In this document: one piece after another, positions 45,864 through 59,200 of the stretch
How positions within the stretch are numbered: position 1 is the first letter of the stretch
How the letters are laid out: each line of letters starts with the position of its first letter
Source: Allodiplogaster sudhausi
Taxonomy: Eukaryota > Nematoda > Chromadorea > Rhabditida > Diplogasteridae
Assembly (NCBI GenBank): GCA_945643635.1
Contig: CALZFC010000009.1
Span: 5,879,001-5,943,000 of the forward strand
Length of the DNA: 64,000 bases
Direction of reading: 5' to 3'
Notes under the pieces: generated by a model
What the model saw: the letters and a program-made list of their open reading frames with translations, nothing else
What the model was told of the DNA's origin: nothing
Database searches by the model: none
Made by a program: the position numbers and the translations under genes

Positions 45864-46993
45864 TTACTTGGCAGTGGCGAAGGTGGCCATGAGACTGGAG
45901 AGCCCCTGCTCCGCCCATCGCATCAGCAGCTTGTCCGACTCGTGCGCGTCCAAGTCGATGGTCGCCGTCTTCCCGTCCTCGGCCATCTTTATCGGCGCGT
46001 TGATCACCGCCCGAGAATAGGCGGGTTTCGCAGGAATTACTGCTGCCTTCTTCGATGGAGAAGAAGGCTCTCGCTTCCCGATCATTACCGTTTCCGTCAA
46101 TAGGCTATGCAAGGCTGCAACTTGGTGACTTGAAAAAACATTAAAAATATACATGTGTACATACCGTCTTTTCTCTATTAGTACCCCCCCCCATTTTAAT
46201 AAACCCCCCTCTAATAGTACTCTCCTCTGATATTGTCAATGAAAAATAGTACCCCTCCCTCTAGTAGAACCCCCCCCTCCAATAGTGCCTTCCCCCTAAC
46301 CGACTAATACCTCAGCTAGAGACGTACTTCGAATGAATCCTGGTGGCATAGGATGCTCTTCCCATTAAACTGATTGCAAATTTATTTTAGTGATGTTTTC
46401 ATTGAATTCGAGCTATGATTCTCATTTTTTAAAGTAAAAAATGTTGTTATCAAACTTTTATAGTCAATCAAATTGAAAAATAGTACCCCTCCCTCTAATA
46501 GAACCCCTCCCTCTAATAGTGCCCCTCCCCGCAAGGGTTTTGAACAATAGTACCCCCGGGTACTAATAGAGAAAGTACGGTATACATTTGTATTTAAAAA
46601 AATGTGGCTGAATAGCGCAAGGCATCAAAATTTATCGCAGACCAAGGACGAAGATGAGGCGAAGCATAGCTCATCCAGTCTGCCTCGGTCCAACTCCCAG
46701 TGCAGAGCGGAAGAGAAGCTGCTGTCACAGCACCGTGCTCGTCACTCGAAGAACAGCTCTCAGCAAGGTGTTTTCGGGTCTCTTAGGGCGATTTAGGGTG
46801 GCTTTCCAGTGGGTTTTCAAAGTTGCTCCTCACCCGCCCTCGCGGATGAGGCGATCAAGTTTGCCTTCATCGGGCGCGTTCAAATTAGTCTCGGCTAGCT
46901 TAGGAGTACTGAATGAGGCATTTGCAAGCGGCCAGGAAGAAGGACCCACCCAGACATGCATCCGGGCAATTATATCTCGTCTGCACTTTTCAT
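45864..46993 (-). CDS. Small uncharacterised gene (5' end not found)
   Basis: Three exons join in phase: 46834-46993, 46643-46756, 45864-46128 (TAA stop). The strongest is the last, which ends with an acidic helix-like segment (DLDAHESDKLLMRWAEQGLS) after a basic, Pro-containing region (KREPSSPSKKAAVIPAKP). The first has conserved-looking sequence (CRRDIIARMHVWVGPSSWPL). The intron between 46128 and 46643 contains the 417-bp MITE at 46164-46580. No family recognised. The middle exon is the least certain part. Confidence 0.45.
46164..46580. repeat. 417-bp MITE with TA target duplication (Tc1/mariner/pogo type)
   Basis: Terminal inverted repeats match at 21 of 23 bases; both ends contain TTTCTCTATTAGTACCC behind a CCGT tip. 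TA dinucleotides flank both ends (46162-46163, 46581-46582). Inside are two direct copies, about 230 bp apart, of a roughly 55-bp C-rich unit beginning AATAGTACCCCTCCCTCTA. No coding sequence. TA duplication and C-rich subterminal repeats point to a pogo/Tc1-mariner relative. Confidence 0.8.
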
Positions 46994-47398
46994 CTGCAAA
47001 GCGTCAACACCATTTTAGCATAAAAATTTTTTACAATAATAATTCTTTTTCTTAAAAAAAGAAGGGGAAATTCATTCGCTGCTATTCAAAAGTCGTGTAA
47101 AAGTAAAAAAAAATTATACATACATCTCGAAATTATATTTTTGCCAATTAGCGAACAACACAGTTTATGAAACCGTAAACGAACTCTTTCGCCCTTTAAA
47201 AGTTAGGGAAAATGTAATTTAAAAAAGAAAGCATAGTATTTCAGTATTAATCTTATTGTTAAACATGATCAATCATTCATCAAAGGTTGTACTCAAAGCC
47301 AAATCTGATTTTTTCGCGAAACAATGCAACAGAAATCCTTTAAATAAATTAGACAGTACAGAGAAATTATGTAATGCCAGTCTTGCAGAGTAGAAATA

Positions 47399-47752
47399 AT
47401 GAACAAGACCGGCAATCATCGTGCAATGAACAAATTAATTCAGCTCAATCGAACAGTAGAGAAATATCTTTCCGAAAATTGGCCGCCCAAAATATGAAAG
47501 CCATCTGTTTTTACAGTTTTTTTACTGTTCAGTTACATGTAAAATACGTAATAACATACGAGTAATAAATTGAATCTAATGAATCATTTTGTTGCTCCTT
47601 GTGAATCATTCAAGGAGCGTGATTATTTTGGTGGCGGATTGTCCATGGTCAATGATTTCCCGAAGCGTGAAATTCGTCGCGGAAGTCCCATAGAACGCAC
47701 GCTGGCTAGCGAAATCTTTCGCGCCGTCGCCGCATCTGACTTCTTCTCCTAA
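47399..47752 (+). CDS. Possible small two-exon gene, 64 residues
   Basis: Exon 47399-47455 (MNKTGNHRAMNKLIQLNRT) begins 12 bases after a TTGCAG acceptor and ends at GTAGAG in phase 0. Exon 47615-47752 continues in phase 0 with ERDYFGGGLSMVNDFPKRE and ends ASDFFS then TAA. The second exon has coding-like composition. No family, signal peptide or membrane segment recognised; it could be a fragment of a longer gene. Confidence 0.35.
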
Positions 47753-48821
47753 ACAATGATTCTTTCTTCTTCTGAAACTTTCGATGTGCATGTTATTTGA
47801 TCGAGATTCTATGTAACTTCTTCCTGACCATGAGCAATCATGAGAAACGATATTGTCTTCATTTTCAAGTTTTTTTCTCTCCCTCATCCTCTTAAAACAC
47901 ATTCTCGTGATATTCGCAGTCTAAATTATCTCACGGTTCTCGTAATGTCTTTTGTGATAATGTACACAGGGCGCTTTGGACACTAGCCGCTGCTGAATCG
48001 AGCGAGAACTGAAAAATGAGCTCCACGCATGCATCTCACTCCTGTTAGCATACAACAAAGTGTTCGATTTCTTTTCAAAGAAAAATATATATATAAGGTT
48101 TATTATTCCTCAAATAAGTTTTGAAAAACAAAAAAATGAAAGGAAACGCAACAAAGTATATCCAATCATAAACATAATCAAGCCCGCTCCACTGGCAAAA
48201 GAGACAGCTCAAACGTAAGAATCTGTGCTTCTATCTACAGAAAATGATTCCAAATCTTTACGAGACCATTTCTCATTCTCAGAACAAAATATACGGTTGC
48301 AGATGCGAATAAATCGAAAAATATCTGAATTATACATGCATTTACGAAATAAGCAAGATCAACAGAAAAATGGGCTTAGAATGAGTCTGGAAAGTTTTAT
48401 TATTCACCAATTGTGTATTCATCATTATCAAACTGGAATAGGATAGTTATCCATGAACCCGCTATAAATATAATATAAATTGCTAAACCTAATTACAAAA
48501 ATAAGAACAAGAAAGAATGACTCACAATTATTCTGATGAATTTGAGAACACATATGTGACAAATGGGAAAGAATAAAGCGAGAAGAAAGAGAGAAAAGTG
48601 CATTTTTTTTAGCCGAATAATAAGCTAGAAAAACAAATTGAACCAAACACCTAGCGATACAAGAATTACGTACATATGTATCTTCACAGAAATAAGATCA
48701 AAAATAGATCCATGCCCAAACGAAGGAGCGGCAACAAACATAATTACATTACATGCATGCATTTCCTGCGCTTGAAAAGAAAGCAAACGGATATTTTCAT
48801 GATATTAAATCCAAAAGTTCC
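47753..48821. other. AT-rich 3' flank; no gene seen
   Basis: Downstream of the PLC epsilon stop codon and downstream of the small plus-strand gene. No supported coding frame or repeat. Confidence 0.55.
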
Positions 48822-50248
48822 CTATCGCTTGTCCGTATCAGTGCTGTGCTTCTTTTGCTGCTGTTTCGGGGCGCTTTCCTTTGACTTAGCTTGCGCAGTT
48901 GGAGCGGCAGCGCTGTGCCCCTGAATAGCCCCATGTCCACTGGGACCCGGCGCCGGGCCCCCGGGACCGGGCGCAGTGGCAGGCTTAAGCGGCGGCAGCG
49001 GTTGTTTGCGAGCGGCGGAGCCAGAGGAGGGTTGCATGCCTGGAGGGCCAATGGTGCATGCGTTGGCAGCAGAGATGGCCTTGGCCAGCTCGCGCTCGTG
49101 ATGCTCGCGAGCCGAGTCGAGCTGCGACATGAAGGAGCGTACCTTCTCCAGGGTGGCCGCCACCGTCTCCTTGCGGTTCTCCAGCACGAAGCGACCAAAG
49201 CTCCGCCATCTCGTCTGCGCCTTCCAGACGTTCTCGTCGGCGCGCAGGACGCGCGACACGGTACGCGCCGGCGCGCCACTCCGCGCGTTCACTGAAAAGA
49301 TGCAGCTTTTCCCATCAATGTATTCTAACAATAAATACAAAAAAATTCCGTTCTATTTCATTGCCTCTTCCAACCAGAGACAATGAAATAAAACGGTCGC
49401 CAAAGACCATACCAGAAGCAGCGACAGGCGAGAATCCGACGATGCCGCCCATGCTGCTGCCGCCCTGACGCGCGCTGCCGCCTCCCGCGCTGCCGAACTC
49501 GCCCTCGTCCGCCGTCTCTTCCACGAGCACGAAGTCGGCCTCATCCGCTTCGAGGCGGCGCGCCTTTAGGAACACCTGTTAGAAGGATCTTTCATTTGCA
49601 TCTTAGTTTCTTCTACTCATAGTTGACGAGCTGTCATTTGAGTGCATAAGGCAGTAGAAAAATTTCATTTCTTCATTATGATTCATTTAAGTGTATGGGT
49701 TTGTTTTTATTTATTATCCATATTTGTGTGCCATGCCTGTCGAATGATGTCCGTGGCGGTGGAGAGGACGGACGCGCGCAGAATCGCGTACGGCTGGTCC
49801 TCGCTCACATTGTGCACGCAGACCAGAAAGGTTTCGGCCATCGAGTGAGCGCGTGGTTGCATCCCTACAGAGAAAGAGAGGGAGAGAGAGAGAAGAAATA
49901 GAAAGAGGACGAGAGAGAGAGAGAGAGAGAGAAAGTTAAGGTGGGCAGGCAAGAGTGAGCAAAGTGCAAGTTTCTTTCTTTTCTTTCTTCCGTTTCTCTA
50001 CTGATTATCAACAATGAGTCCTGCCCGTTCTCGCACTCTCCCCTCTCTCTTTTAACTATGCTCTCTTGCAGTTTATCATGAAGGGCAGATGAATTTCGAG
50101 AACACAGCAGAGCCACATGCGCGTCGCTTCCACTTCATTAGGCCACCAAGTGACCAACTATCATCTAAATACTTCCATTTTTCTCTTTACTCTCTCTTTC
50201 TCAGCCCCCCCCCTCTATACCCCTCTCTCACTGTTGCAGTTGTCTCTA

Positions 50249-50279
<31 letters not shown>

Positions 50280-53200
50280 ATCTCTTCCAAACACCCTCCT
50301 TCCTATCATCAAGTCTACTCTCCCAGATGAAAGTGAAGCAAACAGCCGGATCTCGATCATGGCCCGGGTCCATGAGAACGCACCGTAGCGCCGCTGATGC
50401 GCGAAATCATTTTCAAAGATCTCACCGAGTCTAATTTTAAGATGGATGATGACTGCAAAGTCGCAAGGGCATTTTGATCCAATCAACTGACGAAGAAAGT
50501 GAGAAGGAATGCTGTAGTATTAATGATTTCTATTCCAGGAATTTTGATGAGATTTGCTGCAAGAGAACAGGAACATTGAGGATGCGTAAGAAATTTCATG
50601 AGCTACGCAAGTGTTTTCCCGTTACAATTCTGAATATGTGATTCTGAATGTAATAGGAAGATTTTAAAAAGTTAACTTTACAAATATATTCTATGAATAA
50701 TAAATACCCGGTGTGTCGAGGGTGTCGAGCCCTGCGCAGGCATCGACATCGAGCGATCTCCCATGAATCTGGCTGCTCGACTGGCTCTTGGCGTGCTCGA
50801 GTCGCCGCTCCAGAGGCGGCACCGTCGTGATGGCAGACGTCGAGGCCGTCGCGCCGCTCTTGATTATAGACGAGATCCACGCGCGAGACGAGGGATCCTG
50901 GGGAGATAAAACATCTCTTCAGAGTGAATATTTATAGTTCATTCTAACTAGAAAATTATGGCACATAATACAAATAGAAAGTAAATGGGAGTACATAAAA
51001 TAAGGTAATAACAATAATATTAAATCGCGTACCGATCCCTTCTTGCGAATGATGAACTTGCGCATCGAGCCGTTCCAGCACGCGACGGCGTCCATGATCG
51101 GCTCGAGCGGCGGCAGGACCCGCTGCTCCGGCGGCATGTCATCCACATCGCCGAGGTCGGCACCCGGCGCGCCCAGGCCAACGACGCTTGAGGAGGCGCC
51201 CGCGCCCGACGAGCCGCCAGCAGCTGCCGAAGCGGAGCCGCCAATTGAACTAGAACCGGACGGCGGCGGAGGCGCGCCGGCGACAGTCTCCTCGATCAGC
51301 ACATAGTCCTCCGCCGAGTCCGAGCTCTTGCCCGCGTTGATCAGTGCCTTAGGAAAGAAGAGTATAATTGTTGTGCTTTCAAAATTTATATAAACAAAAG
51401 TGCCAATGTACTATAAGTGAAGAGAGTTATTCGTCCACTGGCATACCTGCTGAATGATCTGACGCACCGTGCTGCCCGACTCTCCGTGAACCACAGTCAC
51501 GGCGTCATCCGACTGCAGACCATTGATGCGCACGACAAAGATCTGCTTCTTCAGCGGCGGCGACGCCTTGATGTGCTGAAAACAATATATTTTCCTTTGT
51601 AGTGCACAATTAACTTTTTTCTCACTGTTCCTAGTGCGAAGTGTATTTCACTTGACATTTTAAATTCATCAGCCAAGTTCCCTCGTACCGGATCATTCAT
51701 GTAGGCGAGCGCGTGCTCGACATTGCAGTGCAGACGGCTGTCCTCGTCGTGCAAGTAGATGTGCTCCTCCTGCTCGAAGCGCGTCCGCAGGAAGAGCGAC
51801 GCACTGTCGAGCGGCTGGTTCGATGGCGTCCGCATCGGGAGGTGCCTGAGGCATTAGCAATTTGTTTGATGTTTTTTATAGATATGGCATGCATTTGAAT
51901 GCCGACAATATTGTCTATACAACGCAATTGAATTTGAACAGACAAAAAAAGAGTGGGAAAATAACCGATATCCGGGCCGGATGCACCGGACTGGCACGAC
52001 GCGCTGAGAGACGACGCGACCATTCTGACCCGTGTCGCATACGGCGATCCGCAAGAAGGCCAGCTCGACGTACGAAACTCGGAAGGAAACCGTGTGATTC
52101 CAGGTCGGGTTCACAGCGTTTCGATGCGACGGCTATAGAAATAAGTTAGCAAAAATGTAGGAAGAAACTTGACAATGAACTATTGAATACTGAAGAAAGG
52201 CAATTGAAAATTCAGAAGTTTGACAAAAAAGAAGAAGAATTTTACCTTTGTTTTCTCTTTGTACGAGTCTGCCGGCACGCCAATCAGCTCGATCTCAACA
52301 AAGAGGCTTGCCTGGTAGTTCGACGTCATCAGATGCTGTCCACTGATCACCTTCAAAGAATACAACGCTTCCAAAATTTATACATCAATAACAACTAAAA
52401 TCAATACGTACATATATGTGTTACAAATTAACAGCAAAAAGAAAAAGAAGGCAGATGCAACGAACAGTGAGATGGACGAGAAGACCCGAGTGCGTGACGA
52501 GCTCCTTCGAGAGTGGAATGAACTTGCGATGCAGAGGATGCGTCTCGTCCCATAGCAGACGAGGCTTCAGCGTGTATCTCAAACATTTCTCCTCTAGTTG
52601 CATGCTGTTTTATGTTTTAATAAAGAAGAAATACGTAATTTAAAGAATTTTTTCTACAGGAACTCACTTTCTGTAAGAACCACGAGTATGTATTTTCACT
52701 TTTTTAAAAAACTACATGTTATTATTGAATTTTATTTTTTGAAAATTAAATATGTTCCATTAATATTATTATTACTATACTAACCCACAGTTGCCGCTCT
52801 GCTCAAACATGGCCGCGTTGACTGCCATCATGACGTCACTCGTCTGGAAGTTGAGCGCTACCATCTGCATGCCGTATGCCCAGTAGTGGATCGGGTTGAA
52901 GTTGGACGAGTCGATCCTCATTGCGCCAGGGTACGTGCGCATGATCTGGATCGATCGATTTCAAGAAACAGTAATCAATCGATATCAGTTGAGAAAAGTA
53001 GTCGAGTAAGTGTGAGAGTACAGACATGATCCCTGCAGTAGGCCATCGACTTGAAGGGATGCTTGCGGCAGAGTTTGCGCGCGCTCGCCTCGTTGAGCGA
53101 CACGACTTGGTAACAGCTGGCGGACACGTTTGGGCGCGCGCTAATCGTCGAGATTGCTGCAATTATGGAGATCGTCATCATGTAGTTTGTGACGAGGCAC

Positions 53201-56200
53201 AAGGAGCACAACGCTTGCGACACCACACTTCTTCCTTTTATCTGCTCAACCCATTGACCCTTCATTTCTCTTTTTCTCTCGCTCTTTCCCACTCTCGCGC
53301 TCATCGAATCCTTCACATCTTCAATCTTACTATTATCAAATGTCTCAAAAGATCCCTGTGTATAGGTTGAGACGTGTGTCTGAAAAATAACAATGATAAT
53401 ACTTGAATTGTTGCATGGCTAACTGTCGCTGTCGCTAGGCGGGTGGTTATTGCTACCGCGCGGCCGCCGTGGCGAGGAAGCGGCGAGCAGATTCGTCGAG
53501 GTGCGCGTCCGCGAGGGCGGCTGTGGCATTGCGAAGGACGACGTCGCCATGGCATCTTCGCCCGTTGACCGCGACGTCGACGGCGCAGTCGCAGTCGTGT
53601 CGATTGGAGGGAAGCCCTGACGCACAGTAGCAATTATCAAGCTGTTCAAAAGCAATAAAAAATTCACAGTGTCAAGTCAAGACGTTTCTTTCTGCTTGAA
53701 TTCCTCTGCGACTCACCTTGAACTTGACTGCCTGCGTGTATCCGACCAGATCGGACAGCTCGGGCGCCACAACTCCGCTCTGCTGCTTGCGCGCCTTCAT
53801 CATATACGGTTCTTCATCCGCGGCGCATGGCTGAGACACTTTGATGTCGAATTGTGGCGGAAGCTGAACATTGGGTCAGTTAGGTCTAGGCAAGATGACA
53901 GCAAGATGGAAACGCCACGGACAAGTGCTGTCGGAAGGCCTCCTCGCACTGTAGACACCGGACTCTTGTTCATGCCGCTGGTGGAGATGGTGGGTACGCT
54001 CTGGGTGCCGGGCGGCTTGGAGGGAGGAGCGGCGGCCGGTGTCGCGGCGCCATCGCTGTGCTCTGAGCCGACCGAGTCCTGTTTCTGAGCAGCCGGCGCC
54101 GAAGTAGAGGCCGCCGCTTTGGCTGAGGCGGAGCGGCCACTCGTTCCCGCGCCATGGCCAGCTGCCGTGCCACCCACTACGATCGCCTCGCTAATCGCCT
54201 GGCCGGCCGTCGACCGCTTGCCGCCGTTGTTGCTGCTACCGCCTCCTCCACCGCTGGCACTCGCTGTCTTCGGACTCTCAGTGTCTGTCCGATCTGTTTG
54301 CAAGCATTTTAAAGCAATTGAACATAAAATAACAAAAAATTAGAATGTAATCACCATCGGCGTCCTCTTCCTCCGCGTCTTCATCGTCGAACTCATCGTA
54401 ATCGTCGTCTTCGACATCATCAGCCGTGCTAAAGAGTAATTTCAAGTCTTCAACATTGTTTTTTTTTTGTTCAAAGTATATGTGTATCGATTCCTTTCAA
54501 CAGTAAATATACCGTTATTCTTCCTTTTTCACTATCAATATGATTTGAACTTCTGCGGCGACCTCACCTCGACTCGTATGAGTTCTTGCTTTGCTTGCGA
54601 CGAAGAGTGACTTGGTTAAGGTCGCGATCATTTCGCGGCGTGCTTGCCGACGTTACCGACGAAGAAAGGCCATACGTTGGCTCGCAGATCAGCTTCTTGT
54701 TCTAAAACAATCGATTATTTCATAATTCCCAACTTTTGGTAATCGTTGAATTTTCCGACATCGTTACCCTGGGTAATTTTTTGATGTAAAGAAATCTAAA
54801 TACCTTGATCAGAATACGTTTGCGAAGCTGATTTGGACTTGGAAGATGCGGATTCTCTGAGTAGTCTGCCTCGAAGAGAAACTGCGACACGAGCAGATCG
54901 CCGAGTATCGTCTAAAAGTAACACGTAACTTTAAGGATTAAGTGAAAACTCTTTCTTGTAACTTGCGTACAAAGAAGAATGAAAAATTGTCTACCTTGAA
55001 CATCTGCGCCATCTTCGCTTGTTGCTGGAGACTACAGTGATTCTCGAGGCTGAGAATGATAGGCAGGTCGCTGGTGACGAAAGCGCTTTTCTTGATGATC
55101 TCAACCACCTTAAATATGGGAATCATTCGTTTATTACTGTGCGTTCTTGTGCAAGAATAAATGAGGGAGAGGTGATTAAAGATTTTTTTAATGGTGTGGT
55201 TGACCTGTCGGAAAGCAATCTTGGAAGTGAAGGTGTGGCCGTGGTAGATGAGAGGCAAGCCGTCGTCGCCGTCCCAGCAATCCAACTCGACACAGCGGCA
55301 GCCAGTCAGCAGCACCTTTACTTTGGTAAGAGGATATCTGTATTTATATACATATGTAATGCATACAATATCAGTATAATTTCCCAAACTTGAAAAATAA
55401 AAGTATTATGTTAACAAAACAGTATGCTGACCTGTCTGTACATCTCGGCAGAGCTTTCGCCCTTGAGCTGATGGCCCGTTAAGTAGGTGTTGTGCGATGA
55501 ATTGATGTAGTAATAGGAGAGTGGATGAGTCAGGCTCGATTCATCGGGCTGCAAAATTCAATATAGTTATATGACAATTCGTTAGCGTGGAACCACGAGC
55601 TTACTCGAATGTTTTCTGGCACGAAGGCAAAGTTGGAGGGATCAGAGAGGTATCGAACAAAGCCTTCGAAGGTCATCTGCGCCTTCTGACGGAAGACCGG
55701 GTCTGGCTCGTGCTCCTTTAAAGCTTGCTCTTATATAGCTTCATTTATCAGAAAGTGTCGCTTTTAAGAGGTTGTTTTGGAAGAAAACATGAAAATACAT
55801 CGCATAAATAGTACTTGAATGAGCTGCTGCGAGTAAGCTTCGTCGATGAGCTCCATCTGCTGCGTGCAAATGAAATGCTTCAGCATCGCGGGTGTCAGGA
55901 CGTTCGAACGGGAAGTGTCGATGCCGCCGCCACTGCAAGGCAGAAATCGATTGCATCCTATCAATATCATCCAAATCGCTGGAGTTATCTTCTTGCATCA
56001 CATCCTACCCTGTGAGCTTGCTAATGCTCGCAACAGTCAGCGCGTTGTAGATCTTCATCTGCTTATCGCCAATGTACATCGAGGCGACTTGCGTGTTGCG
56101 GGTCAGGAAGTCTGAATCATTTTATTTTATTTTATTCAAGGTACTTTGGAAAAAACCTAGTTTTTCAAGCACTATTTCTTCATAACCATTGGAAAGGAAG

Positions 56201-59200
56201 TCAGGTCCCAGGGGCGAGCTCGAGCTGTCGATTCGCGACTGCATCCTCGGGCTGTGCTTCTCCCTCTCGCGCTTTGCGATCGCGTTCGCCGCGGACTGGA
56301 CATCGTTAAAGATGTCCCTGAAACAGCGATAAGCAATATCACTCGCTTAAATTTCCCACCCACTCTCTGATCTCTGATTTATCTCTATCTGTTTAATATT
56401 TATTTTTGATCTACAACTTTAAAAGATGTGACGACACAATGACATAAAAATCTAACCTCAGGTCCTTTCTCATGCGCACATAGAAGAGGCGGAAAAGCTC
56501 TACGAACTCGAGTAGCGTCAGCGGCTTCTCCTGAAACTCCTTGCCGCTCGGGCCGTTCAAGCCGGACACCTGAAAGGGGTTTGGGGATTTTCCCTATCCT
56601 TACGTATTTTGGAACGATAAACTGTTAGTGAGTGGGGGTAGTGTTAGTGTGTGAGAGAGAGAGCAGCGGCACACCCAAATCGATACCTGGCCGCTGCTGC
56701 TGATCGAGCCGGAGTTGGGCGTCTCGCCGCCGCGCGACCGCCACGACTTGGTCGACCGGCCGCCGACTGAGCGCCCTGAACGAAATGGCATTAGTTAAAG
56801 CTATCAATAAACTGAGCTAAGATACGCTGCGTACTACCTAAACTGAGCCTAGCACTGATAGGTACGAAGTCATGCATGCGTGCAATACGGGGTGGTAATT
56901 AATTATAAGGTAGAAGCGTAAGACTGAGACATCAACACGTCACCCCAGTCCCAAAGTACCCGCTGGCGAGTCGGTGATGGAGAAATCCTGCGATGACGTC
57001 TCCGAGTCAAGATAGTCGGCCGCCTGCGCCGTCTCTGACGAGTCCATCGTGCTTTGGTCTGGCGACGAACAAGGAAAACATATACAGAAGTGAGCAAGAT
57101 GTGCATATATGATCGTGAGAAACGATAAGAGTCATATTTCAACCACGGAGAAACTTATATGAATAACGCAGAAGTGTGAGAACATAAAGATGCTATATTC
57201 ACGACACTGATTGTGAGAAAGGCGGATGTGAGAAACGGAAAGAATAAACGAGATAGAAGACGATAGAATGACTCAACGATGACGACGTTTCGAGTGCATT
57301 CCAATGAAATGCATTTGTGTGATGCGCATTGCGAAAATAAAGAACATATCTAAAGACTATTCTAGCGATATATGGTTAATGTAATAGTTGGTCTTAGAGT
57401 TATGAGTCTTATCTACCTCCATAGCTGCTGCTTGTCGGCGTGCGCGAGCGAGGCGTATAGATGCTGTCCAGGTCGCCAGTGTCGCTCATGGCGGTGTCGC
57501 CGCGAGGCTTCAGCAAGTATCCAGGCGAATTGGGGCCGGGCGGGCCGGACTGCGAGCTCATCTGCGACTTGATCGACGGCGGACGCACCTAAGCGGCGCG
57601 AAGACGATGGCACAAGTTCAGCGTGTCAAATGTTTGCTCCTTTTATCGGAAGAGCAAAAAAAAACAGTGGAAGGGCAACAAGTGCTTCGTCTATGTTTTA
57701 TTTCTTTTTTTATTATTATACTTCTTGGAAAGTTGTGAAAATGTAGATCGGAGCGATTCTAACAAGGGATATGTATGAAAGGCTGACGAGAGGGCTCTGC
57801 GGCTGCGGACTCTGCGAGCGGCTGCCGTCGCGCGACGTTCCGCGCAGCTTGTTCTTCATCGCGATCTTGAAGTTCTTCAGCTTGAACCTTCAAATGGATT
57901 ATATTCCTTCAAGCTCGAAGCTCTAGGCTGATGCTGCGACCTTTCTTAAATTCTAATGCGTTCAAGATGACACGTTGCAACATCCAGTTTGCACCTGTTT
58001 CTGGAGCTGCCGAGCTCGTTGGCCGACGACGAATCAGTCGGGCGCATTGTTGTGATGACGCTCGACGCAGTGCCTAATAAGTGTCGGTCGGAATAGTTGG
58101 AGAGAAAATAGAAGCATAAATCCGTACCAAAGCCACGCCACGATTCGACTCGCCCGCCAAAGGCCGTCAACGCGTCGTACGGGCGCGGCCCGACGATCTT
58201 CGCAGGCGCCTCTCCGCTCAGTCCCTGGCTCTCAGAGAGACACTCCTGCGACTAAGGTCATATCATTCTTTCAGAACATGCAAGCGTCATGCTTTCTCCA
58301 ATATTTTCGAAAACGGTCAGCATGCAACCTTGTACAGCTGAAGATACAACGTTTTCAGCCACAGAATTCGCCGATCCGGATAGTTCTGCTGGATGTGGAG
58401 AAGTGAAACCACCTGTAATCATGTATTCATGAAGAAAACTATTTATTTTTTAAATTTATTTTGTAAGATTTTCTGGTGTTTTCTTCCTAGTTTTCTTACA
58501 ATTAGGGCCTATAAAATAGTCGAAACCTTCTGCAGTCCACTCATCCAGAGTGAGGCAATCTGCTGTGGAGCGAGGAAGTAGAGGAAGTCGTTGTCAGAGA
58601 TGAGCTGGCCGAACGAGACGCGCCAGCAGTTGACGGGCACCGACATCTCTTCGACAGAGTGGCGGCGGTAGATCGCCTCAAACAAGGTATTTATTAGTTG
58701 TTATATTAAAAAATAATAATTTTAAGTTTTAATTTACTTTATTTCACGACGAGAATAGCAGCGAACCTCAATGTCCACGTCGTAGCTGTCGACGTTCTCG
58801 ACATTCTTGACCATCGTCAGCTTGAGCTCGCCCTCGTCCAGCCCGCTGCTCACCGGTCCCGATCCTCCCGCTCGGCCACCGCCCGCATTCTGCATAGGGC
58901 CACTGCCTCGGCCGTCCGAGCCGCCGGCCGCCTGCAGCGCTTGCACCGAGGCCTTCGAGTTCATGTTCTCCTGAAGAAAAATTGTTTTTACTATTGATTA
59001 ATCTGGAAAATAATAAGGAAAAATAATAAATTAAATTAGGAATAGGTTACTTTTGGATCCCTCGGTGACGCATAAGAAATCTTCTTCCAGCTCAGCAGCG
59101 CGCAGCTCGGGTCCAGTCGCATTCGACACAACGTGCTTCTGCCCGTGTCCGGGTCGTAGTGGATCACTTCAAATGCAAGCATTCAATTTCGCAACGAAAA

